Source: Extensimonas soli
GTDB lineage: Bacteria > Pseudomonadota > Gammaproteobacteria > Burkholderiales > Burkholderiaceae_C
Assembly (NCBI RefSeq): GCF_029211265.1
Contig: NZ_JARGEL010000021.1
Span: 24,001-88,000 of the forward strand
Direction: 5' to 3'
Length of the DNA: 64,000 bases
The position numbers were made by a program, and so were the translations under genes. The notes beneath the pieces are model-generated. The model was not told the DNA's origin and made no database searches. It was given only the letters and a program-made list of their open reading frames with translations. This document shows, in pieces, positions 38,856-46,763 of the stretch (position 1 is its first letter; each line of letters opens with the position of its first letter).

Positions 38856-41531
38856 TCAAGCCGCGCGCAGTGTGGCTGCAGCTTGCACATCAGGCGCTGC
38901 ACTTCCGAGTGCAGGCAGTGGTGCAGCCGCTATGTCCTGCACCGCGGACAGCGTGCTGCTGCGCAGCGCCTGCATGAGCCGACCCGCGTCCAGGCACTGC
39001 ACCAGCAGCGGCGGCTCGCCCGGGGCCGGGTCGGGCTGGACCAGTGCGGTGACGAGCTGCGCCTGGTTGCCCAGCACGTTCGGTGCGTCGAAGATGCGCG
39101 TGCGCGCAAAGGCCGTGACGCCGTGCAGTTCGTTGACCAGCAGGCCGATGCGCCGGCCTTCGTGCTGCAGCACGATGACCTGGCTGTCGGGCGTGATCTC
39201 GGATGGCGTGCCGCGCAGCAACTGGCCCAGGTCGAACACCCAGACGTAGCCGGTGACGCTGCCGTGCGCCTTGCGCGCGAGCGTGCCCAGGCAGTAGGGC
39301 ATGCGCCCGGCAGAGACGGCCGCGATGGCGTTCGCGGGCAGGGCTTCGAGCACTTCCTCGGCCTTGAAGGCGAACAGTGCGGCGTCGATGAAGAAGGTCG
39401 CCATCTCCTGCACCTCGGTCTGGCCCACGTCGGCGGCGAGCACGGCGCGGCGGCGCTGCACGGCGTCCAGGGCCCCGGTCTGCACCGCGCCCAGCGACTC
39501 GAACGAGAGCGCGAGCACGTCGTCGCGGTAGCCGTCGCTGACCTTGAACTCGCGGTAGCCGTGCGAGGCCGAGCAGCCGACGATGCAGTAATGCCCGTCG
39601 TGCACCATGGCGCGCGAGGTGCTGTGGCCGTTGGGCAGCGCGAGCAGGTCCGGCGGCAGCGCCATGGTGTGACCGGGCGGGCGCGCGGGGTCGGTGCTCG
39701 CAATCACTTGGCCCGAGCGGTGCACGAACACGGTGTGCGTGTTCGGTTTGCTTGCCGTGGCGCCGCGCAGCATGGCGTCGAACTCCACGCTGGAGTTGAA
39801 CACGATGCCTATGCCGCCCACGACTTCGCCGGCAGTGCCGGGCGCGCGGATCGCGGCGTGATAGACGTAGGTCAGGCGCCCCTCGTCGAGCGCCGAGGCC
39901 TGCCAGGGCGAGACGTGGTAGGACTGCGTGTCGGGCAGCGTGAGCACCGCGGCGAGCGTGGCCGGGTCTATGCGCGTGCCGAGCACCGAGCTGCCGTCCT
40001 TGCACGTGGGGCGGCTCGCGGCGACGATACGGCCCGTGCGGTCATAGACCACGAGGCGCGTATAGACCGTGTAGAGGCTGTTGATGTGCTCGAGGATGCG
40101 GCAGGCCGTGGTTACGTCTTCTACCTGCAGGCGGCCCTGCGCGGCGTCGGCGAGCAGGGCGCGCAGCTCGGGTGTGAGCGCCCACCAGCGACAGTCGTTG
40201 GCGCGCTCGTAGAGGTTGCGGTCGAGCAGATCGACGAGCAGCTGCGTGAGGAACATGCTGTCGCGCATGCGCGAGCTCAGCACGGTGTCGTAGAGGTCGC
40301 GGATCGACTGCGTGAACACCTCGTTGGTGCGCGCGCCGGTCTCGCCGATCTGCTCGAGCACGGCCTTGAGCTTTTGCGCCGCCCCTTGCTTGCCCGCGGT
40401 CATGACCTGGCCGTTCCAGACCACGCGGCGTATGGTGTCGGCCGCGGTGACGATTTCATACAGCGGCGGGCAGAAGGTCTTGGCGTGTGCGAGCAGCCCC
40501 TGCGCGATCGCCGGGTCGAGCGCGTCTATGGTGCGCTGCAGCTTGGCCGAAAACGCCAGCTCCACGGGCACCATGACCTGCCCCTTCCAGCCCGGCGGGC
40601 CGGGGTAGCCCTGGTAGCCTTGCGACGCCACCGTGCGCACCAGATAGGTGCGCCCGCCGTGCACCAGCAACTGCGGCGCACCGCCGAGGTTCACGGGCAC
40701 CTGCGCGCCCACGGGAATCCACAGCGCGTCGCTGCTCGCGATCACGCGGTTGTCGGCGTCGAGCAGCAGCGCGATGTTGCGCTGGTTTTTGCCCTGGCGC
40801 GCATGGAAGATGCCCTCCATTTCGCTGTGAAAGGCAAAGCTCAGGCACAGCACGCCGGCCGGCTGGCCGGTGCGCGGATCGAGCATGCGCTGCGAGTAGA
40901 TCAGCGCATGTTCCTTGCCGGGGCGCAAGGGCGTGGCGCGAAAGGTCTCGACGTGGCCCGTGGCGGCGAGCGTCTGCGCGATCAGCGGGTCGTGGCTGCC
41001 TTCGACGGGTGCGTCTTCGTCGATCTGCGCGAGCACGGCGCCCTCGCGGTCGAGCAGCATGATTTCGTCATAGACCGTGTATTTGTTGCGGTACTCGCGC
41101 AGGCGCTGCAGCACGGGGCCGGGGTCGGTGGTGGTGCCCGCGACGAAGCGGCACAAGTCCTGGTCGGTGGCCAGAAAGCCCACGTCGGCCGTGCGCTCGT
41201 AGAGGTTGCGCACCACGATGTCGATCACGTGGTGCGCATGCGTGCCGATCTCGGCCATGACTTCGCCGAGGGACTCCTGCACCAGCGAATGCACCAGGTC
41301 GCCCTCGAGGCGCTGAAAGCCCGCGCGCGTGGCCGCCATCATGGGCAGGATGCTGTGCGCTTCCTCGGGACAGTTCATCTTGGCGGAAGCCTCGATGAGC
41401 CGCCACATCAGATTGAGCTCGCGCAGCGCGCCCTCGCAGCGCACCACGTCGCGCATGAAGGGGATGAAGGTGTCGGTGTTGAGGCTGCTGCCGCTGGGGT
41501 CGTCCGCACCGTCGCTGTTGCCGTGGGTCAT
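38856..41531 (-). CDS. Large soluble double-sensor protein with C-terminal CheW domain
   Basis: Predicted 891 residues. The sensor part is duplicated: RNLYERTADVGFLA (about 108-121) recurs as RNLYERANDCRWWA (438-451), and KYTVYDEIMLLDREG (150-164) as LYTVYTRLVVYDRTG (486-500), each followed by a Cache/PAS-like sheet region. A CheW-type domain covers about 705-870, with LPANAIAAVSAGRMPYCLGT, GYVWVFDLGQLL and GLLVNELHGVTAF. There is no signal peptide, membrane segment, HAMP or methyl-accepting hairpin, so it should be cytoplasmic. It could present sensed ligands directly to the CheA/receptor array. The middle holds a collagen-like GYQGYPGPPGWKG patch. The ligand is unknown. Confidence 0.8.
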   Translation of the reverse strand: MTHGNSDGADDPSGSSLNTDTFIPFMRDVVRCEGALRELNLMWRLIEASAKMNCPEEAHSILPMMAATRAGFQRLEGDLVHSLVQESLGEVMAEIGTHAHHVIDIVVRNLYERTADVGFLATDQDLCRFVAGTTTDPGPVLQRLREYRNKYTVYDEIMLLDREGAVLAQIDEDAPVEGSHDPLIAQTLAATGHVETFRATPLRPGKEHALIYSQRMLDPRTGQPAGVLCLSFAFHSEMEGIFHARQGKNQRNIALLLDADNRVIASSDALWIPVGAQVPVNLGGAPQLLVHGGRTYLVRTVASQGYQGYPGPPGWKGQVMVPVELAFSAKLQRTIDALDPAIAQGLLAHAKTFCPPLYEIVTAADTIRRVVWNGQVMTAGKQGAAQKLKAVLEQIGETGARTNEVFTQSIRDLYDTVLSSRMRDSMFLTQLLVDLLDRNLYERANDCRWWALTPELRALLADAAQGRLQVEDVTTACRILEHINSLYTVYTRLVVYDRTGRIVAASRPTCKDGSSVLGTRIDPATLAAVLTLPDTQSYHVSPWQASALDEGRLTYVYHAAIRAPGTAGEVVGGIGIVFNSSVEFDAMLRGATASKPNTHTVFVHRSGQVIASTDPARPPGHTMALPPDLLALPNGHSTSRAMVHDGHYCIVGCSASHGYREFKVSDGYRDDVLALSFESLGAVQTGALDAVQRRRAVLAADVGQTEVQEMATFFIDAALFAFKAEEVLEALPANAIAAVSAGRMPYCLGTLARKAHGSVTGYVWVFDLGQLLRGTPSEITPDSQVIVLQHEGRRIGLLVNELHGVTAFARTRIFDAPNVLGNQAQLVTALVQPDPAPGEPPLLVQCLDAGRLMQALRSSTLSAVQDIAAAPLPALGSAAPDVQAAATLRAA

Positions 41532-41681
41532 GGGTCTGCTTTCCTTTCTGCGCTGGGTTGGCCTGCTGCGAGGCAGGCGTCGTTACTTATTGAAACGACC
41601 CATGCAAGAGGCTTGCCAGCCTGCGGGCGTGCCCGCGCAAAAAGCAAAGCGTGCGCTGGAGCGGATACGACGCGGCGCGCG

Positions 41682-42233
41682 CTACTCGATGTCTATGCAG
41701 TGCAGCTCAAAGCTGCCGCGCTTGCGGTCGGCAAAGTAGCAGCGCAGCGTCTCATTCACGGTGCGAAAGGCGATTTCGTCCCAGGGCACCTCGTCTTCGC
41801 TGAACAGGCGCGCCTCCAGGGTTTCGTGGCCGGGGTTGAACTGCTCGCTGAGCAGCGTGGCGAGGTAAAACAAGTGCACCTGGCCCACGCGCGGCACGCT
41901 GAGCAGGCTGAACAGCGGCCCCATGGCGATGTGTGCACCGGCCTCTTCCTCGGTTTCGCGCGCGGCCCCTTCGGCGGTGGTTTCGTCGAGCTCCATGAAG
42001 CCTGCGGGCAGCGTCCACTTGCCCCAGCGCGGCTCGATGTTGCGCTTGCACAGCAGCACGCGGCCGTCGGCAAGCACGGGCACAGTGCCCACGACGTTGA
42101 GCGGGTTTTCGTAGTGGATGGTGCCGCAGACGGTGCACACGGCGCGTTCGCGCGTGTCGCCGTCGTCCGGCAGGCGATAGGCCACGGCGGCGCCGCAGGC
42201 ACGGCAATACTTGATGGGGCTGCGGAAGGTCAT
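41682..42233 (-). CDS. Nudix hydrolase with N-terminal zinc ribbon
   Basis: Predicted 183 residues. A CRAC..C..C zinc ribbon (YCRACGAAVAYR, RAVCTVCGTIHYEN) precedes a Nudix domain with the box GFMELDETTAEGAARETEEE followed by AG. This layout is that of NudC-related or ADP-ribose/NADH-type pyrophosphatases, although at 183 residues it lacks the N-terminal domain of NudC. It hydrolyses a nucleoside diphosphate linked to X; the substrate is not evident. It is preceded by a palindromic repeat and an FAH-family gene on the same strand. Confidence 0.88.
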   Translation of the reverse strand: MTFRSPIKYCRACGAAVAYRLPDDGDTRERAVCTVCGTIHYENPLNVVGTVPVLADGRVLLCKRNIEPRWGKWTLPAGFMELDETTAEGAARETEEEAGAHIAMGPLFSLLSVPRVGQVHLFYLATLLSEQFNPGHETLEARLFSEDEVPWDEIAFRTVNETLRCYFADRKRGSFELHCIDIE

Positions 42234-42244
42234 GCAGGAATTTT

Positions 42245-42303
42245 GGATGAAAAATGCGTCTTGTGCTTGTCTGGTGTGCGCTTGTAGCTATTGAAGGAAT
42301 AGC
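42245..42303. repeat. Palindromic repeat, intergenic
   Basis: ATGAAAAATGCGTCTTGTGC, a 10-base spacer, then TGCGCTTGTAGCTATT and an A-rich end with ATAG; 13 of 16 tail bases match the best intergenic copy. It fills the gap between the Nudix and FAH genes. Confidence 0.6.
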
Positions 42304-42309
42304 ATTCAA

Positions 42310-43008
42310 TCAGACGACATGCACGCGCAAGGGCGTGAGGCCATCGACGGCGCATTCGATCACGTCGCCGCGCAGCACCGCGCCCACGCCTTCGGGTGTG
42401 CCGGTGTAGATCAGGTCGCCGGGCTGCAGCGTCCAGGCGGCCGAGAGGTGTTCTATGGTTTCGGCGATGTTCCAGATCATTTGGCTGATCTGGCTGCGCT
42501 GGCGCTGTGCGCCGTTGACCTGCAGCCAGATCGCGGCCTGCGCGAGATCGCTCACCTGCTCGGCGGGGGTGATAGGCGCGATCGGTGCGCTGTGCTCGAA
42601 GGCCTTGCCTATGGACCAGGGGCGGCCCTGTTTTTTCATCTCGTTTTGCTGGTCGCGCCGCGTCATGTCCAGGCCCACGGCGTAGCCGAACACATGCTGC
42701 AGTGCATCGGCCGCGCGGATGTTGCTGCCGCCACGACCCAAGGCGACGACGAGCTCGACCTCGTGGTGCAGGTTGGCCGTGAGGCTGGGGTAGGGCAGCG
42801 CGCCGGTTTCGTCCGCCGGCACAGCCAGCACGGCGTCGGCGGGTTTGAGGAAGAAAAACGGTGGCTCGCGCCCTGTGAAGCCCATTTCCTTGGCGTGCTC
42901 GGCGTAGTTGCGGCCCACGCAATAGATGCGGTGCACGGGAAAGCGCTCGGCGCGGCCTACGACGGGCACGCTGGCGATGGCGGGGGGAGGGAAAACGTAG
43001 TGCGTCAT
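42310..43008 (-). CDS. Fumarylacetoacetate hydrolase-family protein
   Basis: Predicted 232 residues. Metal-binding acidic residues appear in LHHEVELVVALG and GYAVGLDMTRRDQQ, and the C-terminal LQPGDLIYTGTPEGVGAV is a family signature. The short length matches fumarylpyruvate hydrolase or acylpyruvase-type members, which split C-C bonds of dioxo acids. Aromatic-degradation partners are not nearby, so the substrate is open. ATG 43008 is preferred since MTHYVFPPP fits the family start; the longer frame (43077) is Pro/Ser-rich. It is divergent from pgeF. Confidence 0.9.
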   Translation of the reverse strand: MTHYVFPPPAIASVPVVGRAERFPVHRIYCVGRNYAEHAKEMGFTGREPPFFFLKPADAVLAVPADETGALPYPSLTANLHHEVELVVALGRGGSNIRAADALQHVFGYAVGLDMTRRDQQNEMKKQGRPWSIGKAFEHSAPIAPITPAEQVSDLAQAAIWLQVNGAQRQRSQISQMIWNIAETIEHLSAAWTLQPGDLIYTGTPEGVGAVLRGDVIECAVDGLTPLRVHVV

Positions 43009-43142
43009 GCAAAAACTCGGCAGGCAGCGGGGTGGAGATTTTGGGTGTTGTGTGTGCGGCGCGGGCGACGGCGACACAAGCTGCAGTGTGCCATGGCGAA
43101 GCTGCCTGCGCAGTTGCTGGTGCAGGCTGGCGGTGCGCGGTT

Positions 43143-44081
43143 ATGCTGCCGGCCATGGCAATGTCCACGCCCACGTCCACGCCTTTTGCTTCGCCCGCTG
43201 CAGCGTCCGTCTCATCCAGCGCCGCGCCGCCCGCGGACTGGCTCATTCCCGATTGGCCGGCGCCACCCGGCGTGCACGCGCTGTGCACCACGCGCACGGG
43301 TGGCGTGAGCGCGGCGCCCTACGACAGCCTGAACCTCGGCGACCACGTGGGCGACCGCCCCGCCGCGGTGCAGGCCAACCGCGCGCGCCTGCAGGCTGCG
43401 CTGCAAAGCATCACGCCGGGCACGCGCGCCGTGTTTTTGCGCCAGGTGCACGGCACGGGCGTGCTGCAGCTCGATGCCGCCACGCCCGACGGCGCCGAGG
43501 CTGACGCCTGCGTCAGCACGCAGTCCGCGCTCGCCTGCACCATCATGGTCGCGGACTGCCTGCCGGTGCTGCTGGCGCACCGCTCGGGCACGGTGGTCGC
43601 GGCGGCGCATGCGGGCTGGCGCGGGCTCGCAGGGCAGGGCGGGGTCGGGGTGCTGGAGCGGATTTTCGAACGTTTTTGTGCTTTAACCCAATCACAGCAA
43701 GCGCAAGCAGCTATCCAAAGTGAAGCACCGGAAAGCGTGGCCGCGAGTACGCTCGCCTGGCTCGGGCCGTGCATAGGGCCGCAGGCTTTCGAGGTCGGCG
43801 CCGAAGTGCGCGCGGCTTTTTGCGTGGCCGATGCGGCGGCAGAGCGTTTTTTTGCGCCCGCCGGGCCGGGGCATTTTCTGGCCGACCTCGCGGGCCTGGC
43901 GCGCCATCGGCTGCGCGCGCTGGGCATCACGCAGGTCTATGGCAACGACGGCAGCCCCGCCTGGTGCACGGTAACGCAGTCCGCGCGCTTTTTTTCCTAC
44001 CGCCGCGACCAGCGCGTTGCAGGCGGCAGCGGCCGCTTTGCCGCGTGCATCTGGCGCGAGGATGCGGGCGTGGCACGATGA
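43143..44081 (+). CDS. pgeF: Polyphenol oxidase-like / peptidoglycan editing factor (YfiH)
   Basis: Predicted 312 residues (other starts at 43155 or 43161). The laccase-domain pattern is clear: FLRQVHGTGVLQLD, ADCLPVLLAHRSG, AAAHAGWRGLAG, WLGPCIGPQAFEVG and FFSYRRDQ, with His/Cys residues that bind zinc or copper. YfiH proteins have been linked to removing mis-incorporated residues from peptidoglycan precursors. Between LERIFERF and LAWLGPCIG lies an extra loop (CALTQSQQAQAAIQSEAPE) that coincides with a dispersed repeat copy at 43672-43722. phaC begins 89 bases downstream. Confidence 0.9.
   Translation: MLPAMAMSTPTSTPFASPAAASVSSSAAPPADWLIPDWPAPPGVHALCTTRTGGVSAAPYDSLNLGDHVGDRPAAVQANRARLQAALQSITPGTRAVFLRQVHGTGVLQLDAATPDGAEADACVSTQSALACTIMVADCLPVLLAHRSGTVVAAAHAGWRGLAGQGGVGVLERIFERFCALTQSQQAQAAIQSEAPESVAASTLAWLGPCIGPQAFEVGAEVRAAFCVADAAAERFFAPAGPGHFLADLAGLARHRLRALGITQVYGNDGSPAWCTVTQSARFFSYRRDQRVAGGSGRFAACIWREDAGVAR
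43672..43722. repeat. Palindromic repeat inside pgeF
   Basis: GTGCTTTAACCC, a 10-base spacer, then AGCGCAAGCAGCTATCC and AAAG: a good match to the repeat tail (consensus AGCGCTNGNAGCTATC). It reads in frame as ALTQSQQAQAAIQ. Confidence 0.6.
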
Positions 44082-44170
44082 GTGCGTGTGCCGGTCATGG
44101 GCCGCAGGCAGAATGCTTAGCAAGGTTTCAGCAAGTTTTTCTCTCCAACGAAAACCAAGGAAGCTCTCTG

Positions 44171-45874
44171 ATGAATTCCCCCTCGTCTTTCTGGGCCACC
44201 GGGGCCCTGTCGCAGCCAGCATTTCTGGGCCAGGCCTGGACGCAGGCACTGCAGGCTTTCGAGCAACTGAAGCCGCCTGCGGGGGCATCCGGTGCGGCGC
44301 CATTGCGCTTTGCACCCGAAAAGCTGCAGGCGCTGCAGCAGCAGTACCTCGACGAGGCGCGCGCGCTCTGGACGCAGAGCCTGCAGGGCAGCATCCCGAG
44401 CCTGCAAGACAAGCGCTTCAGCGGTGCGGGCTGGGCCGAGAACCCGATGGCGGCCTACACCGCGGCGGTGTATCTGCTCAACGCACGCACGTTCATGGGT
44501 TTGGCCGAAGCGGTAGAGGCTGACGCGAAAACGCGCGCGCGCATCCGCTTTGCCATAGACCAATGGCTGGCCGCGATGGCGCCCAGCAACTTTCTCGCCT
44601 TCAACGCCGAGGCGCAGAAAAAAGCCCTGGCAAGCAAGGGCGAGAGCATCGCCAAAGGCTTGCAAAACCTGCTGCACGACATCGGCCAGGGGCACGTGTC
44701 CATGACCGACGAGAGCCAGTTCGAGGTCGGCCGCAACGTGGGGACGACCGAAGGCGCCGTGGTGTTCGAAAACGAGCTGTTCCAGCTCATCGAATACAAG
44801 CCGAGCACGGCCAAGGTCTACGAGCGTCCGTTGTTGCTCGTGCCGCCGTGCATCAACAAGTTCTACATCCTCGACCTGCAGCCCGACAATTCGCTGGTGC
44901 GCTACGCCGTTGACCAAGGGCACCGTACCTTCATGCTGAGCTGGCGCAACCCGGATGCGAGCCTGGCGCACAAGACCTGGGACAACTACGTCGAAGACGG
45001 CGCCATGGCCGCGATCGAGGTCGTGCGCAACATCACGGGCGCGGCGCAGATCAATGCGCTGGGCTTTTGCGTGGGCGGCACCATCCTCAGCAACGCACTC
45101 GCGGTGCTCGCGGCGCGCGGCGACGAGCCCGTGGTCAGCGCCACTTTTTTGACCACGCTGCTGGACTTCAGCGACACGGGCATCCTCGACGTGTTCATCG
45201 ACGAAGCCTTTGTGCGCATGCGCGAGCTGCAGTTCGGGCAGGGCGGCATCCTGCCGGGCATGGAGCTGGCCTCGACCTTCAGCTTTCTGCGCCCCAACGA
45301 CCTGGTGTGGAACTACGTCGTGGGCAACTACCTCAAGGGCGAAACCCCGCCGCCCTTCGACCTGCTGTATTGGAACAGCGACAGCACCAACCTGCCGGGG
45401 CCGTTCTACGCCTGGTACTTGCGCAACTTCTACCTCGAAAACAATCTCGTCCAGCCGAACAAGCTCACCGTATGCGGCGAGAAGATCGACCTGAACCAAC
45501 TGCAATTGCCTGTTTACATCTACGGCTCGCGCGAGGACCACATCGTGCCCATCCACGCGGCCTATGCCAGCACGCAGGTGCTGCCCGGGCCCAAGCGCTT
45601 CGTCATGGGCGCATCGGGCCACATCGCGGGCGTGATCAACCCGCCGGCCAAGCAAAAGCGCAGCCACTGGCTGCGGGAGGACGCGCAATTCCCGCCCACG
45701 CTCGAAGAGTGGCTCGCGGGCGCCACCGAGCATCCGGGCAGCTGGTGGCCCGACTGGGCTCAGTGGCTCGCAGGCCACGCGGGCAAGCAGGTTGCCGCGC
45801 CCAAGACATATGGCAAGGGCAAGTTCAAGCCCTTGGAGCCCGCGCCGGGGCGCTACGTCAAGCAAAAAGCGTAG
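44171..45874 (+). CDS. phaC: Class I poly(3-hydroxyalkanoate) synthase
   Basis: Predicted 567 residues. The lipase-like box GFCVGGTI holds the catalytic Cys; the Asp lies in SREDHIVPI and the His in GASGHIAGVIN. The N-terminal PhaC domain (GWAENPMAAYTAAVYLL) is present. The enzyme polymerises 3-hydroxyacyl-CoA into PHB-type granules. ATG 44171 follows AAGGAAG at a suitable distance. phaA, phaB and phasin genes are not adjacent, which differs from the usual phaCAB cluster. A hairpin separates it from the convergent ridA. Confidence 0.96.
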   Translation: MNSPSSFWATGALSQPAFLGQAWTQALQAFEQLKPPAGASGAAPLRFAPEKLQALQQQYLDEARALWTQSLQGSIPSLQDKRFSGAGWAENPMAAYTAAVYLLNARTFMGLAEAVEADAKTRARIRFAIDQWLAAMAPSNFLAFNAEAQKKALASKGESIAKGLQNLLHDIGQGHVSMTDESQFEVGRNVGTTEGAVVFENELFQLIEYKPSTAKVYERPLLLVPPCINKFYILDLQPDNSLVRYAVDQGHRTFMLSWRNPDASLAHKTWDNYVEDGAMAAIEVVRNITGAAQINALGFCVGGTILSNALAVLAARGDEPVVSATFLTTLLDFSDTGILDVFIDEAFVRMRELQFGQGGILPGMELASTFSFLRPNDLVWNYVVGNYLKGETPPPFDLLYWNSDSTNLPGPFYAWYLRNFYLENNLVQPNKLTVCGEKIDLNQLQLPVYIYGSREDHIVPIHAAYASTQVLPGPKRFVMGASGHIAGVINPPAKQKRSHWLREDAQFPPTLEEWLAGATEHPGSWWPDWAQWLAGHAGKQVAAPKTYGKGKFKPLEPAPGRYVKQKA

Positions 45875-45883
45875 CGGCTGCTA

Positions 45884-45903
45884 GCAGGCCCCTTGCGGCC
45901 TGC
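45884..45903 (+). terminator. Hairpin between phaC and ridA
   Basis: GCAGGCC-CCTTGC-GGCCTGC, 10 bases after the phaC stop, without a T-tract. It may serve both convergent genes. Confidence 0.4.
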
Positions 45904-45925
45904 AGGGCTCTGCGGGCTCAGCCTC

Positions 45926-46384
45926 TCAGGCGAGTTCGGCGATCAGTTCGATCTCCACGCACGCGCCCATGGGAATTTGCGCGACGCCGAAGGCGCTGCG
46001 TGCGTGCGCCCCCTTGTCGCCAAACACTTCGGCCAGCAATTCGCTCGCGCCGTTGGTCACGAGGTGCTGCTCGGTGAAGTCGGGGCTGGAGTTGACCAGG
46101 CTCATCACCTTGACGATGCGCTGCACGCGGTTCAGGTCGCCGCCGGCCGCCGCCTGCAGCGTGCCCAGCAGGTCTATGGCCACGGCGCGCGCCGCGGCCT
46201 TGCCCTCTTCGGTGCCTAGGTTGCGCCCAAGCTGGCCGACCCAGACTTTGCCGTCCTTGCGCGCGATGTGGCCGCTCAAAAACACCAGCTTGCCGCTTTG
46301 CACATAGGGCACGTAGGCGGCCGCGGGCACGGCGACGGGGGGCAGGGTGATGCCGAGTTTTTGCAGTGGTTCGTACACGTTCAT
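45926..46384 (-). CDS. RidA/YjgF-family reactive imine deaminase
   Basis: Predicted 152 residues, like the longer YjgF-like members. YVQSGKLVFLSGHIARKDGK, GTEEGKAAARAVAIDLL and the C-terminal QIPMGACVEIELIAEL form the trimeric RidA fold; in many members the Arg that binds the substrate lies near VFGDKGAHARSAFGVAQIPM, where ARS is seen. Such proteins hydrolyse reactive enamines/imines. The ATG follows GAGGA at 46394-46390. It starts upstream of a MITE copy and is divergent from comEC. Confidence 0.88.
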   Translation of the reverse strand: MNVYEPLQKLGITLPPVAVPAAAYVPYVQSGKLVFLSGHIARKDGKVWVGQLGRNLGTEEGKAAARAVAIDLLGTLQAAAGGDLNRVQRIVKVMSLVNSSPDFTEQHLVTNGASELLAEVFGDKGAHARSAFGVAQIPMGACVEIELIAELA

Positions 46385-46418
46385 CGGGGGTCCTCGTTCG
46401 TGAATGTGAGCTGGGCAC

Positions 46419-46660
46419 GACTTACGCAAATCGGGGTGAGGCAAGGCGCTCGCCCCATGGCAAAACAGCTCGCAGCATCCTAGGAGCCTGTCGGACTTTG
46501 GGCGTCGATAGCGAGAAGGTGCCCCAGCGAGGCCAGTTTTTGCCGGATTCGCAGCCCCATAGTGGTGCTATGGGGCAAGAAGACGGTAAAAAATGGGCCG
46601 CTGCGGCGCATTCGCAGCCGACGATTCCAAAGTCCGACAGGCTCCTAGTTTGCGTAAGTC
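46419..46660. repeat. Inverted GACTTACGCAAA pair around MITE copy 3
   Basis: GACTTACGCAAA (46419-46430) and its complement TTTGCGTAAGTC (46649-46660) flank the hairpin element; the right one touches its CTAG end. They may be the arms of an older palindrome split by the insertion. Confidence 0.45.
46480..46648. mobile_element. MITE-like hairpin element, copy 3 (inverted)
   Basis: 169 bases bounded by CTAG at both sides (46480-46483, 46645-46648), ends reading GAGCCTGTCGGACTTTGG, centre CCCCATAG-TGGTG-CTATGGGG. Its orientation is opposite to copies 1 and 2, and its first inner base is G rather than C, as in copy 4. It sits between the divergent ridA and comEC genes, so it could affect either promoter. 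Confidence 0.82.
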
Positions 46661-46763
46661 CAGATGGGGGTATGGATGTGCGGGGCGTAAGTGTTGCACA
46701 GCGCCGGCACTGTCGTGGCGCGGGCGAGCCATCCCGCTTTGGGTGCCCGGGTAGGATGCGCGC

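Noticed and set aside
38883-42287. A very long (1134-codon) plus-strand frame opposite the CheW-type and Nudix genes.
   Set aside because: It is antisense to two well-supported genes, His/Arg/Val-rich as expected for the shadow of GC-rich coding sequence, with no domain.
45861-45903. GCGTAGCGGCTGCTAGCAGG after phaC considered as another dispersed repeat copy.
   Set aside because: The two halves do not match the consensus or its spacing; a plain hairpin explains it better.
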